Shown in pieces: positions 1-11,864 of a stretch of 64,000 nt of DNA (its first letter is position 1; the number at the start of each line of letters is the position of its first letter). Under the pieces are notes generated by a model. That model made no database searches. It was not told the DNA's origin and saw only the letters and a list, made by a program, of their open reading frames with translations. The translations under genes and the position numbers were made by a program. Location of the stretch: contig NZ_JAEKEL010000001.1 of the NCBI RefSeq assembly GCF_016651105.1, positions 1,137,501 through 1,201,500 of the forward strand. The letters are read 5' to 3'. This DNA comes from Pseudomonas sp. TH15 (GTDB taxonomy: Bacteria > Pseudomonadota > Gammaproteobacteria > Pseudomonadales > Pseudomonadaceae).

Positions 1-2800
<2,800 letters not shown>

Positions 2801-2973
2801 TATAACACCCAAGCAATTTGCTTGCTTCGAGCTGAAAAGCGAAAGAGCACCAGATTGCGGTGTGTGAAGACGAAACGAACCGAAAGTTCGAGACACTCAC
2901 AAAACACCACGATCTATCACATACCCATTCGCTGGAGCGTACTCCGTAAGGAGAACGACCTGGCTACCGAATT

Positions 2974-3089
2974 TCTTGACGACCATAGAGCATTGGAACC
3001 ACCTGATCCCATCCCGAACTCAGCAGTGAAACGATGCATCGCCGATGGTAGTGTGGGGTTTCCCCATGTGAGAGTAGGTCATCGTCAAG
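2974..3089 (+). rRNA. 5S ribosomal RNA, copy 1
   Basis: The sequence has the usual Pseudomonas 5S core (ccacctgatcccatcc ... gatggtagtgtggggtttcc), with the ends pairing through cttgacgac and gtcatcgtcaag. It lies about 170 bases after the 23S 3' end, the usual place in an rRNA operon. The ends are estimated to within a few bases. Confidence 0.95.
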
Positions 3090-3100
3090 ATTAAATTCCG

Positions 3101-3134
3101 AAACCCCTATCTGCGTATGCAGGTAGGGGTTTTG
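3101..3134 (+). terminator. Rho-independent terminator after 5S copy 1
   Basis: A hairpin with stem aaacccct/aggggttt is followed by a T-rich run (ttttgtttt). It directly follows the first 5S gene, so transcription must read through it to reach the second 5S copy, or that copy has its own promoter. Confidence 0.85.
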
Positions 3135-3197
3135 TTTTAGTAGAAGTCACCATTTTTTGCTGGCACGTTACTGCGGTAACGGGCTGGTCACAGAATT

Positions 3198-3313
3198 TCT
3201 TGACGACCATAGAGCATTGGAACCACCTGATCCCATCCCGAACTCAGCAGTGAAACGATGCATCGCCGATGGTAGTGTGGGGTTTCCCCATGTGAGAGTA
3301 GGTCATCGTCAAG
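3198..3313 (+). rRNA. 5S ribosomal RNA, copy 2 (tandem duplicate)
   Basis: This is an identical second 5S gene 224 bases downstream of the first. The identity runs from 8-9 bases before the gene to the start of its terminator (2969-3108 matches 3193-3332, about 140 bases). An extra 5S gene at the end of one rRNA operon is known in several Pseudomonas and enteric genomes. Confidence 0.95.
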
Positions 3314-3324
3314 ATTAAATTCCG

Positions 3325-3357
3325 AAACCCCTGTCTGCTAACGCAGTCAGGGGTTTT
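3325..3357 (+). terminator. Rho-independent terminator after 5S copy 2
   Basis: The hairpin keeps the aaacccct/aggggttt stem of the first terminator but has a different loop (gtctgctaacgcagtc), followed by tttgtcgttt. It ends the rRNA operon and faces the convergent PepSY gene. Confidence 0.85.
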
Positions 3358-3386
3358 GTCGTTTCAGGGCCTGTATAAATCCATCA

Positions 3387-4564
3387 TCAAACTGCTTTGC
3401 GTGCCTTGCTGATACGTCGAGCCTGCCATTTGCGCCACCAGATGTAGACGCCAGTCCCTGACAATCCCGCAATCAAAATACCTAACACCGCGATCATTAC
3501 TTGCCCTGCAACGCCAATGATCCGTCCTCCATGTATCGGTAACTGCAACCGATAGAACTGCTCCCCCAACGTTCCCTGTCCTGCGATTTCCTGCCCTAAC
3601 AACCGACCGTCCGTGCCGTGAAAGAACAACCAGGATTTGCCATGCGCATCCGTATCGTGTTGGCCAAATCCGGCACCGTAGAAGTTGTACTCAAAGCTGT
3701 AATACAACTCCCCGATTGCCGCTGTCAGTCCTAATCGTCTCCCCTCCTGTAACGCCCTCTCGTATGCTTGTTGATAACTCAATTGCGTCACGCCTAACTC
3801 CGCAGGAGGCATTCGTCCTCGGGCCTCATACACGCTCGGCTCAATCGGTGAAAACAGCGACACAGCAGGCTTGAACACCTGACTCGGCAGGTTCATCGCC
3901 ACACTGCTGATGGCGATCGGCAGCAACAACAGCCACAACCACAATCCCCCGCACGATGCAGGTCGAAGTTAAGCCTATAAGCATGCCCGCCCTTGACCTT
4001 CCACGCCGTCGACCACTTCTTCCAGAACGGCTTTCCACGCGGTAGCGTCAGCCATAACGCTACAAAGCAATCGATCACCCAAGCGATGGCAACCAACCCC
4101 ATCAACCACAATCCCCAGTTGCCCGGCAATGTCAGGTTGTAATGAAACTCAAGAATGAACGGGACGAAATTCTCCCGCTGAAAACAGCACTCACCCCAGT
4201 AACGCTGACCTTTCTGCTGCGCATTCACCGGGTCCAGATAGAACACCTGATTACGCTCATCAAACGGCTTGCCAGTTGCTGGATCATTACGCGGCACCGC
4301 TGCCAGCAGCGCCGTATGGCCAGCCTCATGCGGATACTCCATGTACCAGACCTGCAACTTCGGATGCGCGGACTGCACCGCATCAACCAGTTCGCCCGGT
4401 GGCAATCGTGATCCCTGAGCAGGCGCTGAGTAGAACTGCGGATTCAACCATTCATCCAGCTCATGATTGAAAGCAAGAATGCTTCCGGTGATTCCGGCCA
4501 GCAACAAAAACACCGCGGTCGCCAAGCCGATATAGCGATGCAACAACACTAAAAACGCGCGCAT
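3387..4564 (-). pseudogene. PepSY-associated membrane protein, broken by a 1-base frameshift
   Basis: Two overlapping reading frames (4564 down to 3893, and 3944 down to 3387) together give one full PepSY-type inner-membrane protein of about 390 residues. The N-terminal helix follows MRAFLVLLHRYIGLATAVFL, a periplasmic PepSY region comes next, then further membrane segments; the last helix is near the C-terminus (AGQVMIAVLGILIAGLSGTG). The frames join if one G is added to the run of five (ccccc on the plus strand, 3946-3950), which restores ...LHRAGGLWLWLLLLPIA.... Such proteins often sit next to TonB-dependent siderophore receptors and are thought to help reduce or release iron in the periplasm. 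The start has a fair ribosome site (gggga) and lies 76 bases after the receptor gene. A real mutation and a homopolymer sequencing error cannot be told apart here. Confidence 0.8.
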
Positions 4565-4587
4565 GAAAATTTCCCCACAGAGACGAC

Positions 4588-4623
4588 AAAGCCAGCCCCC
4601 GAACTTCAGGGGCTGGCTTTTTT
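4588..4623. terminator. Hairpin between the TonB receptor and PepSY genes
   Basis: An almost perfect stem (gccagcccc/ggggctggc) has an A-run on one side and T7 on the other when read on the plus strand. On the minus strand, the direction of both neighbouring genes, the T-tail is weak, so it may only attenuate transcription or stabilise mRNA ends. Confidence 0.55.
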
Positions 4624-4640
4624 ATGCACAGGACAAACGT

Positions 4641-7145
4641 TTAGAACTGGTAGCTGACCGTTGCCGCGACATTGCGCTCTTCACCCATGTAGCAGAAGTT
4701 CAGACTGGCGCAGGAAGCCACATAAGACTCGTTGGTCAGGTTGTTCGCATTCAGGCGTACGTCCACGCCCTTCAAACCAACCTTGCCCAGGTCATAGCCG
4801 ATCGAGGCGTCGAACAGTGTGTAAGACGGTACTTTCAGGGTGTTTTCCGCATCCGCCCAGCTGTAGCCGACATAGCGCACGCCGCCGCCCAGACGCAGGC
4901 CATCCAGCGCTGCGCTGTCGAACTTGTAGTCCGCCCACAATGACGCCATGTGTCGCGGCGCCTGCGTCGGCGAGTTGCCTTTGTTTTCGATCACATCGGT
5001 CGCGGTGCTCAGCGTACTGACCATCGACTTCGAATATTCGATGTCGGTGAAGGTGTAGCTGCCGAGGACTTTCAGGTTGTCGGTCAACTGCATGTGCGCT
5101 TCCAGTTCCAGCCCCTGGGAGCGCACAGCGCCGACAGCGCGATAGAAGTTTTCCTGCGGCAGTTTGGTCGCCAGGTTTTCCTGATCAATGCGGAACACAG
5201 AGGCGGTGAACAGATTGTCAGTGCCCGGCGGCTGGTATTTAAGGCCCGCTTCCCACTGCGTACCATCGGTCGGCGCCAACGGATTACCAGCGCTGTCGGC
5301 GTACGAGTTCGGGTTGAACGACTCGGAGTAACTGATGTAAGGCGCCAAGCCGTTATCGAACAGATACAAAGCTCCGGCGCGGCCGGTCAATTTGGTGCGA
5401 CGGTCGTTGATCTCGGTACCGACCGGACGGCCCGCTTCGGCGATGCGGTTTTCATCCGACGTCTCGACCCAGTCCTGGCGCAGGCCGAGCGAGAAGCGCC
5501 ATTTGTCCATTTCGATCAGGTCTTGCAGGTACACCCCGGTCTGCTCCAGGCGACGCAGATAGCTGGTCTCGCCATACATATCAATTGCCGAATTGCCATA
5601 CACCGGGTTGAACGCGTTGATCGGTGCGAGGCCGCCGCTGGTCCAGTCAACCACGGTTTTACGCCGCTGATAGTCCGCGCCCATCAGTACCGTGTGTTTG
5701 GTCGCGCCGGTAAAAAATTCCGCCTGGAGCATGTTGTCGACGATGAACGCATGAAGACGCTCATCACCGCCGGTGTAGTAGCGATTCAGCTCGTTGCTGG
5801 TTGGCGTGGTCCAGCCATAGGCGTAGACCTGATCCATGCTCACTTTGGAGTCCAGGTAACGGAAGTTCTGCCGCGCGGTGAAGACGTCGTTGAAGCGGTG
5901 TTCGAATTGATAACCGAACGACTGCTGATCACGCGAGTAGCCATCAATGCTCGGCTCACCCTCGAAGAAGTGCGGCGAGATTCGGTTGCCATTGCGTTGA
6001 TGGACCGTGCCATCTGCCGGCACGCCGCCGTGGTAGCCGCCATCCGGATCGTGTTGCAGATAGGCCTGCAGTGTCAGCGAAGTATCTTCGTTGAAATCGA
6101 TGCTGACGGTCGGCGCCAGTGCAAAGCGCTTTTCTTTATTGTGGTCGAATTGCGTGTCGGACTGATCCGTCAAACCGATCAGGCGATAGGCGATCCGCTT
6201 GTCGTCATCGACGGGGCCGCTGAAGTCAAAACCGACCCCGCGCTGCCCCTGCGTGCCGACTGTAGCCTGAACCTGATGGTAGGCCTCATACAAAGGCTTC
6301 TTGCTGGTCAGTGCGACCAGACCACCCGGTGAACTGCGGCCATACAACACCGACGATGGGCCCTTGAGAATATCTACGCGCTCGAGGAAATACGGGTCGA
6401 CCTGCATGGTGCTGTAGGTGCCGCTATCGCCCATCGACTTGAGGCCGTCGAGGTAGATGTTATCCACCGAACCGTCGTTGAAACCGCGCATCGCCACATA
6501 GTCGTAACGGTGCGTGGCGCCATACGGATTGGTCAGCACGCCAGGGGTATAACGCATCGCTTGTGAAACGGTTTGCGAGCCTTGATCGTCCATTTGCTCG
6601 CGCGTCACCACGGACACGCTTTGCGAGGTTTCCAGCAGTGCGGTACTGGTTTTGGTGGCGATCTGACTGTGTGTCGCGTTGTAGCCGTCCATGCTGCCCA
6701 ACGCATTGCCGAGGGCGAAGCCTCTGATGTCGGTGGTCGGCAAGGCCAGCGCCTCGGTTTCGGCGAGCGGACGCAGGATATAGCTGCTGCCATCCTGACT
6801 GATTGCCTCCAGACCGGAACCTCCGAGCAAATGGCTTAGTGCCTGATCAGTCGAGTATTCCCCCTGTACACCCGGCGACTGCCGGCCCTGCGTCTGCTGC
6901 GGCGTCATCGACAAGGTAATGCCCGCCTGGCGCGCGAACTGATTCAGCGCCTCAGCCAACGGCCCGGCAACGATGTTGTAGCGATGGCTCAATTCACTGG
7001 CATTGGTAGGGGCCGCGAGGCTCAGGCTCGGCAGCACACCGACGCCCAGTGCGGTGGAAAACAGCGCAGCCCGGACGGCGTGGCGCAACAAGCCCGATTC
7101 GACATTGAAATTCAGAGGGTTCTTACCGGTGGCGCGGACAGTCAT
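4641..7145 (-). CDS. TonB-dependent siderophore receptor with STN signalling domain
   Basis: An outer-membrane ferric-siderophore receptor of 834 residues. The start chosen (ATG at 7145) gives MTVRATGKNPLN, then a long signal peptide ending near LPSLSLAAP; the longer upstream extension lacks such a signal. Next come a secretin/TonB N-terminal (STN) domain at about residues 45-105, which relays substrate binding to a FecR-type anti-sigma factor, then the plug (VVTREQMDDQGSQTVSQAMRY) and a beta-barrel ending in aromatic F (VAATVSYQF). The CASLNFCYMGEER segment near the end is typical of the FhuA/FiuA/FoxA/FpvA group, so the ligand is probably a hydroxamate-type siderophore, but it cannot be fixed from sequence. 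The gene follows fecI- and fecR-like genes in the same direction, so it is probably the target of that sigma factor. The 87-base gap before it could hold its promoter. Confidence 0.9.
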   Translation of the reverse strand: MTVRATGKNPLNFNVESGLLRHAVRAALFSTALGVGVLPSLSLAAPTNASELSHRYNIVAGPLAEALNQFARQAGITLSMTPQQTQGRQSPGVQGEYSTDQALSHLLGGSGLEAISQDGSSYILRPLAETEALALPTTDIRGFALGNALGSMDGYNATHSQIATKTSTALLETSQSVSVVTREQMDDQGSQTVSQAMRYTPGVLTNPYGATHRYDYVAMRGFNDGSVDNIYLDGLKSMGDSGTYSTMQVDPYFLERVDILKGPSSVLYGRSSPGGLVALTSKKPLYEAYHQVQATVGTQGQRGVGFDFSGPVDDDKRIAYRLIGLTDQSDTQFDHNKEKRFALAPTVSIDFNEDTSLTLQAYLQHDPDGGYHGGVPADGTVHQRNGNRISPHFFEGEPSIDGYSRDQQSFGYQFEHRFNDVFTARQNFRYLDSKVSMDQVYAYGWTTPTSNELNRYYTGGDERLHAFIVDNMLQAEFFTGATKHTVLMGADYQRRKTVVDWTSGGLAPINAFNPVYGNSAIDMYGETSYLRRLEQTGVYLQDLIEMDKWRFSLGLRQDWVETSDENRIAEAGRPVGTEINDRRTKLTGRAGALYLFDNGLAPYISYSESFNPNSYADSAGNPLAPTDGTQWEAGLKYQPPGTDNLFTASVFRIDQENLATKLPQENFYRAVGAVRSQGLELEAHMQLTDNLKVLGSYTFTDIEYSKSMVSTLSTATDVIENKGNSPTQAPRHMASLWADYKFDSAALDGLRLGGGVRYVGYSWADAENTLKVPSYTLFDASIGYDLGKVGLKGVDVRLNANNLTNESYVASCASLNFCYMGEERNVAATVSYQF

Positions 7146-7232
7146 TGTAGGTTTCCGTAGGAAGTCGCAAACGCTTGAGTTGAAGTGCTTACTGACTAAG
7201 CCGGACCGACTGCAAAAACCCGCCAAAAAATT

Positions 7233-8234
7233 TCAAACCGTACGTTCCAGGCTCACCCACCAGCGGGTGCGATAGCGCAGTTGCACCGGCAAGGTCTGCG
7301 GCAGAATCGCCAAAAGCTTATCGGTGTCCTCCAGCCGAAATACGCCGGACAGGCGCAAGTCAGCGGCGTTCGCCGCACAGTTCAGAAAGCCCTGACGATA
7401 ACGCCCGACTTCATTGAGAAAATCGCCGAGACGCATATTGCGTGTGACGATCATGCCATCGACCCACGCGCCGACATCCATATCCAGCGCCGGCGCCGGG
7501 CGTATTTGATGGTGATCGATCAGATAACTCTGCCCGGCGAGTGCCTCGATGGAAGTCCCGCCGGCGTGAATGGCCACTTGGCCACTGGTGACGCTGAGCC
7601 GCGTGCAATCGCTTTGCTGACGCAGGATGAACCGCGCGTCTTGCGGCTCGTAGATGCCGTGGCGACTTTGTACGCGCAGCGGTCGGTCGAACGAGGCGCC
7701 CTCATCTGCGCCGCCACAAGTGACGATGATTTCGCCACGGGTCAGTTTGATCAGCCGTTGTTGCGCGGTGTAATCCAGATCCACCGCACTGGCGGTATTG
7801 AGCTCGATCCGCGTGCCGTCCGGTAACTGGAAACTGCGCCGCTCGCCGGTTGCCGTGGCGTAATCGGCGCTCCACTGCTGCCAGGCAGCAGTGTCTTTCG
7901 CTAGCCAGGCGGCCGAGCCCATCAGCAATGCCCCGGACAGCAGCTTCAAGGCCTGACGACGACCCAAGCCCTGAGCGCTGTTTTCCAAAGTGTTGAACGC
8001 TACTTGCGCACCGGGCACTGCGCGCAGGTTATTGCTCAATTCTGCCTGCAACGACTGCACCCGTTGCCAGGCCAACTCATGCTCATGATGTTCGGCGCGC
8101 CACTGTTCACACTGACGATTGAGCCGTGTATTGCCGTGGTTATTACGCAGGCGCAGCAACCAGTGAATGGCCTGCTTGACCACTTTTTGCTGCGGTTCGG
8201 CGCGTCGGCCGAGTGAGAGGTTATCCACAGGCAT
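7233..8234 (-). CDS. FecR-family anti-sigma factor / transmembrane sensor
   Basis: This 333-residue protein has the FecR layout: a cytoplasmic N-terminal DUF4880-like region that binds the sigma factor (WLLRLRN near residue 25), one hydrophobic segment at about 95-112, and a periplasmic FecR domain (DGTRIELNTASAVDLDY) that would contact the STN domain of the receptor. Two arginines (92-93) precede the hydrophobic segment. E. coli FecR has been reported to use the twin-arginine pathway, so this may be meaningful. Its ATG overlaps the sigma-factor stop by one base (TGATG), which suggests translational coupling. Confidence 0.9.
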   Translation of the reverse strand: MPVDNLSLGRRAEPQQKVVKQAIHWLLRLRNNHGNTRLNRQCEQWRAEHHEHELAWQRVQSLQAELSNNLRAVPGAQVAFNTLENSAQGLGRRQALKLLSGALLMGSAAWLAKDTAAWQQWSADYATATGERRSFQLPDGTRIELNTASAVDLDYTAQQRLIKLTRGEIIVTCGGADEGASFDRPLRVQSRHGIYEPQDARFILRQQSDCTRLSVTSGQVAIHAGGTSIEALAGQSYLIDHHQIRPAPALDMDVGAWVDGMIVTRNMRLGDFLNEVGRYRQGFLNCAANAADLRLSGVFRLEDTDKLLAILPQTLPVQLRYRTRWWVSLERTV

Positions 8235-8734
8235 CAGCTTTCATACCGCAGCACATAGCAGTGATACAGCGCATCGGCGACGTAACGCTCCACCGTGCGC
8301 AAGGAAACGCTCATCTGCTCGGCAATCTGCCTGTGGCTCAAACCTTCGCACTGCGCCAACAGAAATGCCTGACGCACCTTCGGCTTCAGTCCTTCAAGCA
8401 TACGCGCGATGTTTTCCAGCAATTCGATCACCAGGGCTCGGGATTCGGCGCTTGGCGTCTCGGCTTCGGGCAAGTGAGCGATGGTTTCCAGATAGGCGCG
8501 TTCGATCTCTTCGCGGCGCCAGTGATCGATTACCAGGCCGCGAGCAATGGTTCGCAGAAAGGCGCGGGGCGCTTTGAGTTCGAGGCGTTCGGTGCGTTGC
8601 AGCAGACGCACGAAAGTGTCCTGCGCCAGATCAGCCGCATCCGCGGCATTACCCAGCCGGGCGCGCAGCCAGGCATTGAGCCAGCCGTGATGATTACTGT
8701 AGAGCGCCTGCACTGCAAACTCAGGAGAGGACAT
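8234..8734 (-). CDS. FecI-family extracytoplasmic-function sigma factor
   Basis: A 166-residue iron-starvation-type sigma factor. Region 2 carries DAADLAQDTFVRLLQ and AFLRTIARGLVIDHWRRE; region 4 carries the helix-turn-helix LSHRQIAEQMSVSLRTVERYVADAL, cited here only as a positional label near residues 135-155. The ATG at 8734 (MSSPEFAVQ) is chosen because aggaga lies just upstream; the 17-residue upstream extension would run over the Fur-like site. It should direct RNA polymerase to the receptor promoter when the FecR homologue signals occupied receptor. Confidence 0.92.
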   Translation of the reverse strand: MSSPEFAVQALYSNHHGWLNAWLRARLGNAADAADLAQDTFVRLLQRTERLELKAPRAFLRTIARGLVIDHWRREEIERAYLETIAHLPEAETPSAESRALVIELLENIARMLEGLKPKVRQAFLLAQCEGLSHRQIAEQMSVSLRTVERYVADALYHCYVLRYES

Positions 8735-8758
8735 GAACGCGACAGCCCGAACGTCACA

Positions 8759-8777
8759 AATGATAATTAGTCGCATT
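8759..8777 (-). promoter_or_regulatory. Putative Fur box upstream of the FecI-type gene
   Basis: The 19-mer aatgataattagtcgcatt has a perfect left arm (aatgataat) and a 6 of 9 match in the right arm to the palindromic Fur consensus. It ends about 25 bases before the chosen start codon, as expected for iron-repressed sigma/anti-sigma operons. It predicts derepression when iron is scarce. Confidence 0.65.
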
Positions 8778-8904
8778 GTTATCAAGGGTTACAGGATTTG
8801 CAACTGCCGCTCGAACATCAGTCCTAAAAAATCAGGCCGCGGATGCTCTAGATCACCGTTCGGCGGGAATCTGCGAGAAATACCGTGCATTTGAATCGCA
8901 GCCC

Positions 8905-8931
8905 TAAGTTTTCCCGCCAACGTGCCGAAAG
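8905..8931 (+). promoter_or_regulatory. Putative sigma-28 (FliA) promoter for the chemoreceptor
   Basis: TAAGTTTT, an 11-base spacer and GCCGAAAG follow closely the flagellar sigma-28 pattern TAAAGTTT-N11-GCCGATAA. It lies about 115 bases before the chemoreceptor start and in its direction. FliA control is usual for chemotaxis genes. Confidence 0.6.
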
Positions 8932-9047
8932 ACTAGTGAGACATGCGTGCACCAAAGTAGAGCGGCTTCAGAAAGCCGTCTGCGCTGTTACATGGAATGT
9001 TGCAATCCGGAACGCATCCCCACTTTTTCCATAAGAAGTCCCCTGAA

Positions 9048-10928
9048 ATGAATCTTAAGTTCAGCCATAAAATCCTGCTGGCCGCTTCTGGCGTCGTAGT
9101 GCTGGCTTTCGCGTTGTTCACTTTGTACAACGACTATTTACAGCGAAATACGATCCGGGAAAATCTCGAGTCCTCCGTCCAGCAAGCTGGCGACTTGACC
9201 GCCAGCAGCGTGCAGAACTGGATGAGCGGCCGTGTGCTGGTGTTGGAAAACCTGGCACAGAACGTCGCCCACCAAGGTGCGAATGCCGATCTGCCAGGGT
9301 TGGTGGATCAACCTGCCCTCACCTCGAACTTCCAGTTCACCTATGTCGGCCAGGCGAATGGCGTATTCACCCAACGCCCTGACGCGAAGATGCCGGATGG
9401 CTACGATCCGCGTCAGCGTCCCTGGTACAAACAAGCCGTCACTGCCGACAAGACCATGTTGACCCCGCCTTACATGGCCGCGGTGGGTGGACTGGTAGTG
9501 ACCATCGCCCTGCCGGTGAAAAAGAACGGCGAGTTGCTCGGCGTTGTTGGCGGCGACCTGAGCCTCGAAACCCTGGTGAAGATCATCAACTCGGTGGACT
9601 TCGGCGGTATCGGCCACGCGTTCCTGGTCAGTGCCGACGGTCAAGTGATCGTCAGCCCGGATAAAGATCAGGTGATGAAGAACCTTAAAGATATTTACCC
9701 GAACACCAACGTACGCATCGAGAAGGGCAACCAGGAAGTCACCCTGAACAAGCAAGACCGCATCCTCTCGTTCACCCCGGTGACGGGTTTGCCGAGTGCC
9801 GAGTGGTACATCGGTCTGTCGATCGACAAGGACAAGGCCTACGCGCCTTTGAGCCAATTCCGCACCTCGGCACTGATTGCGATGTTTATCGCCGTGAGCG
9901 CCATTGCAGTGCTGCTGAGCTTGCTGATCAACGTGCTGATGCGTCCACTGACCACCATGGGCCGCGCGATGAAAGACATCGCCCAAGGTGAAGGTGACCT
10001 GACCCGTCGTCTGGCCGTGGAAAGCAAAGACGAGTTCGGTGAGCTGGGTGGTGCGTTCAACCAGTTCGTAGAGCGGATTCACGCGTCGATTTCCGAAGTG
10101 TCTTCGGCGACCCGCCAGGTTCATGACCTGTCGCAACGGGTGATGGCGTCGTCCAACGCCTCGATCATCGGTTCCGACGAACAAAGCGCTCGTACCAACA
10201 GCGTGGCCGCCGCGATCAACGAACTCGGTGCCGCAACCCAGGAAATCGCCCGCAACGCGGCAGACGCTTCACAGCACGCCAGCGGCGCGAGCGAGCAGGC
10301 CGATGACGGTCGTCAGGTGGTGGAAAAAACCATTCTGGCCATGACCGAGCTGTCGCAGAAAATCAGCCTGTCCTGCACCCAGATCGAAACCCTGAATGCC
10401 AGCACCGACAACATCGGGCACATTCTGGATGTGATCAAAGGCATCTCCCAGCAAACCAACCTGCTGGCATTGAACGCAGCCATCGAAGCGGCCCGTGCCG
10501 GTGAAGCCGGTCGTGGTTTTGCGGTGGTGGCGGACGAAGTGCGCAACCTGGCACACCGTACCCAGGAATCGGCCGAGGAGATCCACAAGATGATCACCTC
10601 GCTGCAGATCGGTTCTCGCGAAGCGGTGACCACCATGAACGCCAGCCAGGTTTCCAGTGAAGAGAGCGTCGAAGTGGCGAATCAGGCCGGTCTGCGACTG
10701 GTCAGCGTGACCCAGCGCATCGGCGAAATCGACGGCATGAACCAGTCGGTAGCCGCGGCCACCGAAGAACAGACGGCGGTGGTGGAAACCCTCAACGTCG
10801 ATGTTAACCAGATCAACCTGCTGAACCAGCAAAGTGTGGCCAACCTCAATGAAACGTTGAAGGATTGCGATGCCTTGTCGTTGCAGGCCAACCGCTTGAA
10901 GCAATTGGTCGACAGTTTCAAAATCTGA
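9048..10928 (+). CDS. Methyl-accepting chemotaxis protein, amino-acid type (PctA/CtaA-like)
   Basis: A 626-residue chemoreceptor. Membrane helix 1 lies at residues 8-28, followed by a periplasmic dCache ligand domain, helix 2 near 275-300, a HAMP domain, and the long cytoplasmic signalling coiled coil whose tip holds [20 protein letters not shown]. The N-terminus ([11 protein letters not shown]...[12 protein letters not shown]) strongly resembles P. aeruginosa PctA/B/C. The dCache domain keeps the amino-acid-recognition pattern: Y119, R124, W126 and Y127 in YDPRQRPWY, plus D170 in GGD. It should therefore sense amino acids or close relatives such as GABA and signal through CheW/CheA. The ATG at 9048 is chosen for the aagaag site nine bases upstream and the match to family N-termini. 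Confidence 0.93.
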   Translation: MNLKFSHKILLAASGVVVLAFALFTLYNDYLQRNTIRENLESSVQQAGDLTASSVQNWMSGRVLVLENLAQNVAHQGANADLPGLVDQPALTSNFQFTYVGQANGVFTQRPDAKMPDGYDPRQRPWYKQAVTADKTMLTPPYMAAVGGLVVTIALPVKKNGELLGVVGGDLSLETLVKIINSVDFGGIGHAFLVSADGQVIVSPDKDQVMKNLKDIYPNTNVRIEKGNQEVTLNKQDRILSFTPVTGLPSAEWYIGLSIDKDKAYAPLSQFRTSALIAMFIAVSAIAVLLSLLINVLMRPLTTMGRAMKDIAQGEGDLTRRLAVESKDEFGELGGAFNQFVERIHASISEVSSATRQVHDLSQRVMASSNASIIGSDEQSARTNSVAAAINELGAATQEIARNAADASQHASGASEQADDGRQVVEKTILAMTELSQKISLSCTQIETLNASTDNIGHILDVIKGISQQTNLLALNAAIEAARAGEAGRGFAVVADEVRNLAHRTQESAEEIHKMITSLQIGSREAVTTMNASQVSSEESVEVANQAGLRLVSVTQRIGEIDGMNQSVAAATEEQTAVVETLNVDVNQINLLNQQSVANLNETLKDCDALSLQANRLKQLVDSFKI

Positions 10929-10963
10929 TTTTCAAACGCGAGACCGCGTTTTCGTTCATCGCG

Positions 10964-11022
10964 AGCAGGCTCACGCCTACACGTGAATCGGGTTTCCCGG
11001 TCACTGTAGGCGTGAGCCTGCT
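10964..11022. repeat. REP-type inverted repeat (also a likely bidirectional terminator)
   Basis: Two 18-base arms (agcaggctcacgcctaca and its complement) are perfectly inverted around a 23-base loop. It sits between the stops of two convergent genes. The same gagcaggctcac word recurs at 44629-44720. Confidence 0.8.
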
Positions 11023-11029
11023 GACGATC

Positions 11030-11740
11030 CTAGCGTGTGGTTTTGCGGCTTTGCCCGGCAGGGCTGGCAAGGAAGCGCGTGATCACCTCGACGCCCCGGT
11101 TGAGGTGTTGCACCAGCAACGTCACCGATCCCTCGACATCTCCATCACGCACCGTTTGCAGCATGGCGCGGTGGTCATCCTGAGAAATCTTGCCCAGCCC
11201 CATGGCTTCAAGGTTGAAGCGCAGGAAACGCTCCTCTTCATTAAGGCCGTCTTCCACCAGGCGCAACAGACGCTTGTTGGGTGCCTTGCTGTACAGCGTC
11301 ATGTGGAACAAACGATTGAGCCGGCCGATTTCGCTGTAGTCCTGCTGGTTTTCGAGTTCATCGATCAGGTTGGCCGCGCGCTCGATATCGGTAGCCGCAA
11401 GCAACGGAATCGACTGACGCAACGCTTCGGATTCCAGCAGGATCCGCAGCTCATAGGTTTGCGTTGCATCGTCCTGAATCAACGCCGCCACCACGGCGCC
11501 TTTGTGCGCAGTGACGTTCAGCAGCGCTTGCGCTTCGAGCTGGCGCAGGGCTTCACGCACCGGCATGCGGCTGACGCCAAACAGGTCGGCCAGATCTTGT
11601 TGGCGCAGGGCCGTGCCGCATGGCAGGCGACCGTCGAGGATTGCTGCGCGCAGGGTTTCTTCAATGATCGCGCGGGCCAAATGTGCGGGAATCGGCCCAT
11701 CGACTTTGATGCTGTGCAGCGGTTTGGGCTTCTGTGTCAC
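11030..11740 (-). CDS. GntR-family transcriptional regulator, FCD (FadR) subfamily
   Basis: A 236-residue DNA-binding regulator. The N-terminal winged helix covers about residues 18-85 (LRQQDLADLFGVSRMPVREAL); the C-terminal all-helical FCD ligand domain holds the metal/ligand histidine region (RLNRLFHMTLY). It starts with GTG, with a strong ribosome site (aggggg) seven bases upstream. FCD regulators usually respond to small organic acids and control neighbouring catabolic genes, but none adjoins it, so the target is unknown. The upstream gap (11741-11864) is AT-richer and could hold its operator; no site is convincing. Confidence 0.9.
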   Translation of the reverse strand: MTQKPKPLHSIKVDGPIPAHLARAIIEETLRAAILDGRLPCGTALRQQDLADLFGVSRMPVREALRQLEAQALLNVTAHKGAVVAALIQDDATQTYELRILLESEALRQSIPLLAATDIERAANLIDELENQQDYSEIGRLNRLFHMTLYSKAPNKRLLRLVEDGLNEEERFLRFNLEAMGLGKISQDDHRAMLQTVRDGDVEGSVTLLVQHLNRGVEVITRFLASPAGQSRKTTR

Positions 11741-11864
11741 GAATACGCCCCCTGTCTTTCGACTTGATTGGATCCAAAGAAGCTAGTGATTGATCTACAG
11801 GTTGTCAAATCGTGTAAAGGAATACCGTATTACACAAGTTTAGCGCGGCACCGATGATCTCAGG

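Larger units (their letters stand above)
8735..9047. other. Divergent intergenic region between the sigma-factor and chemoreceptor genes
   Basis: About 310 bases with no supported gene. It contains a Fur-box-like site near the sigma gene (8759-8777) and a sigma-28-like promoter pointing at the chemoreceptor (8905-8931). Confidence 0.7.

Noticed and set aside
2822..3094. 90-codon frame across the 23S-5S spacer and 5S gene
   Set aside because: It runs through a structural RNA gene and has no protein signature.
4950..6332. 460-codon frame antisense to the TonB receptor
   Set aside because: Codon-position shadow; the receptor is supported by domains on the other strand.
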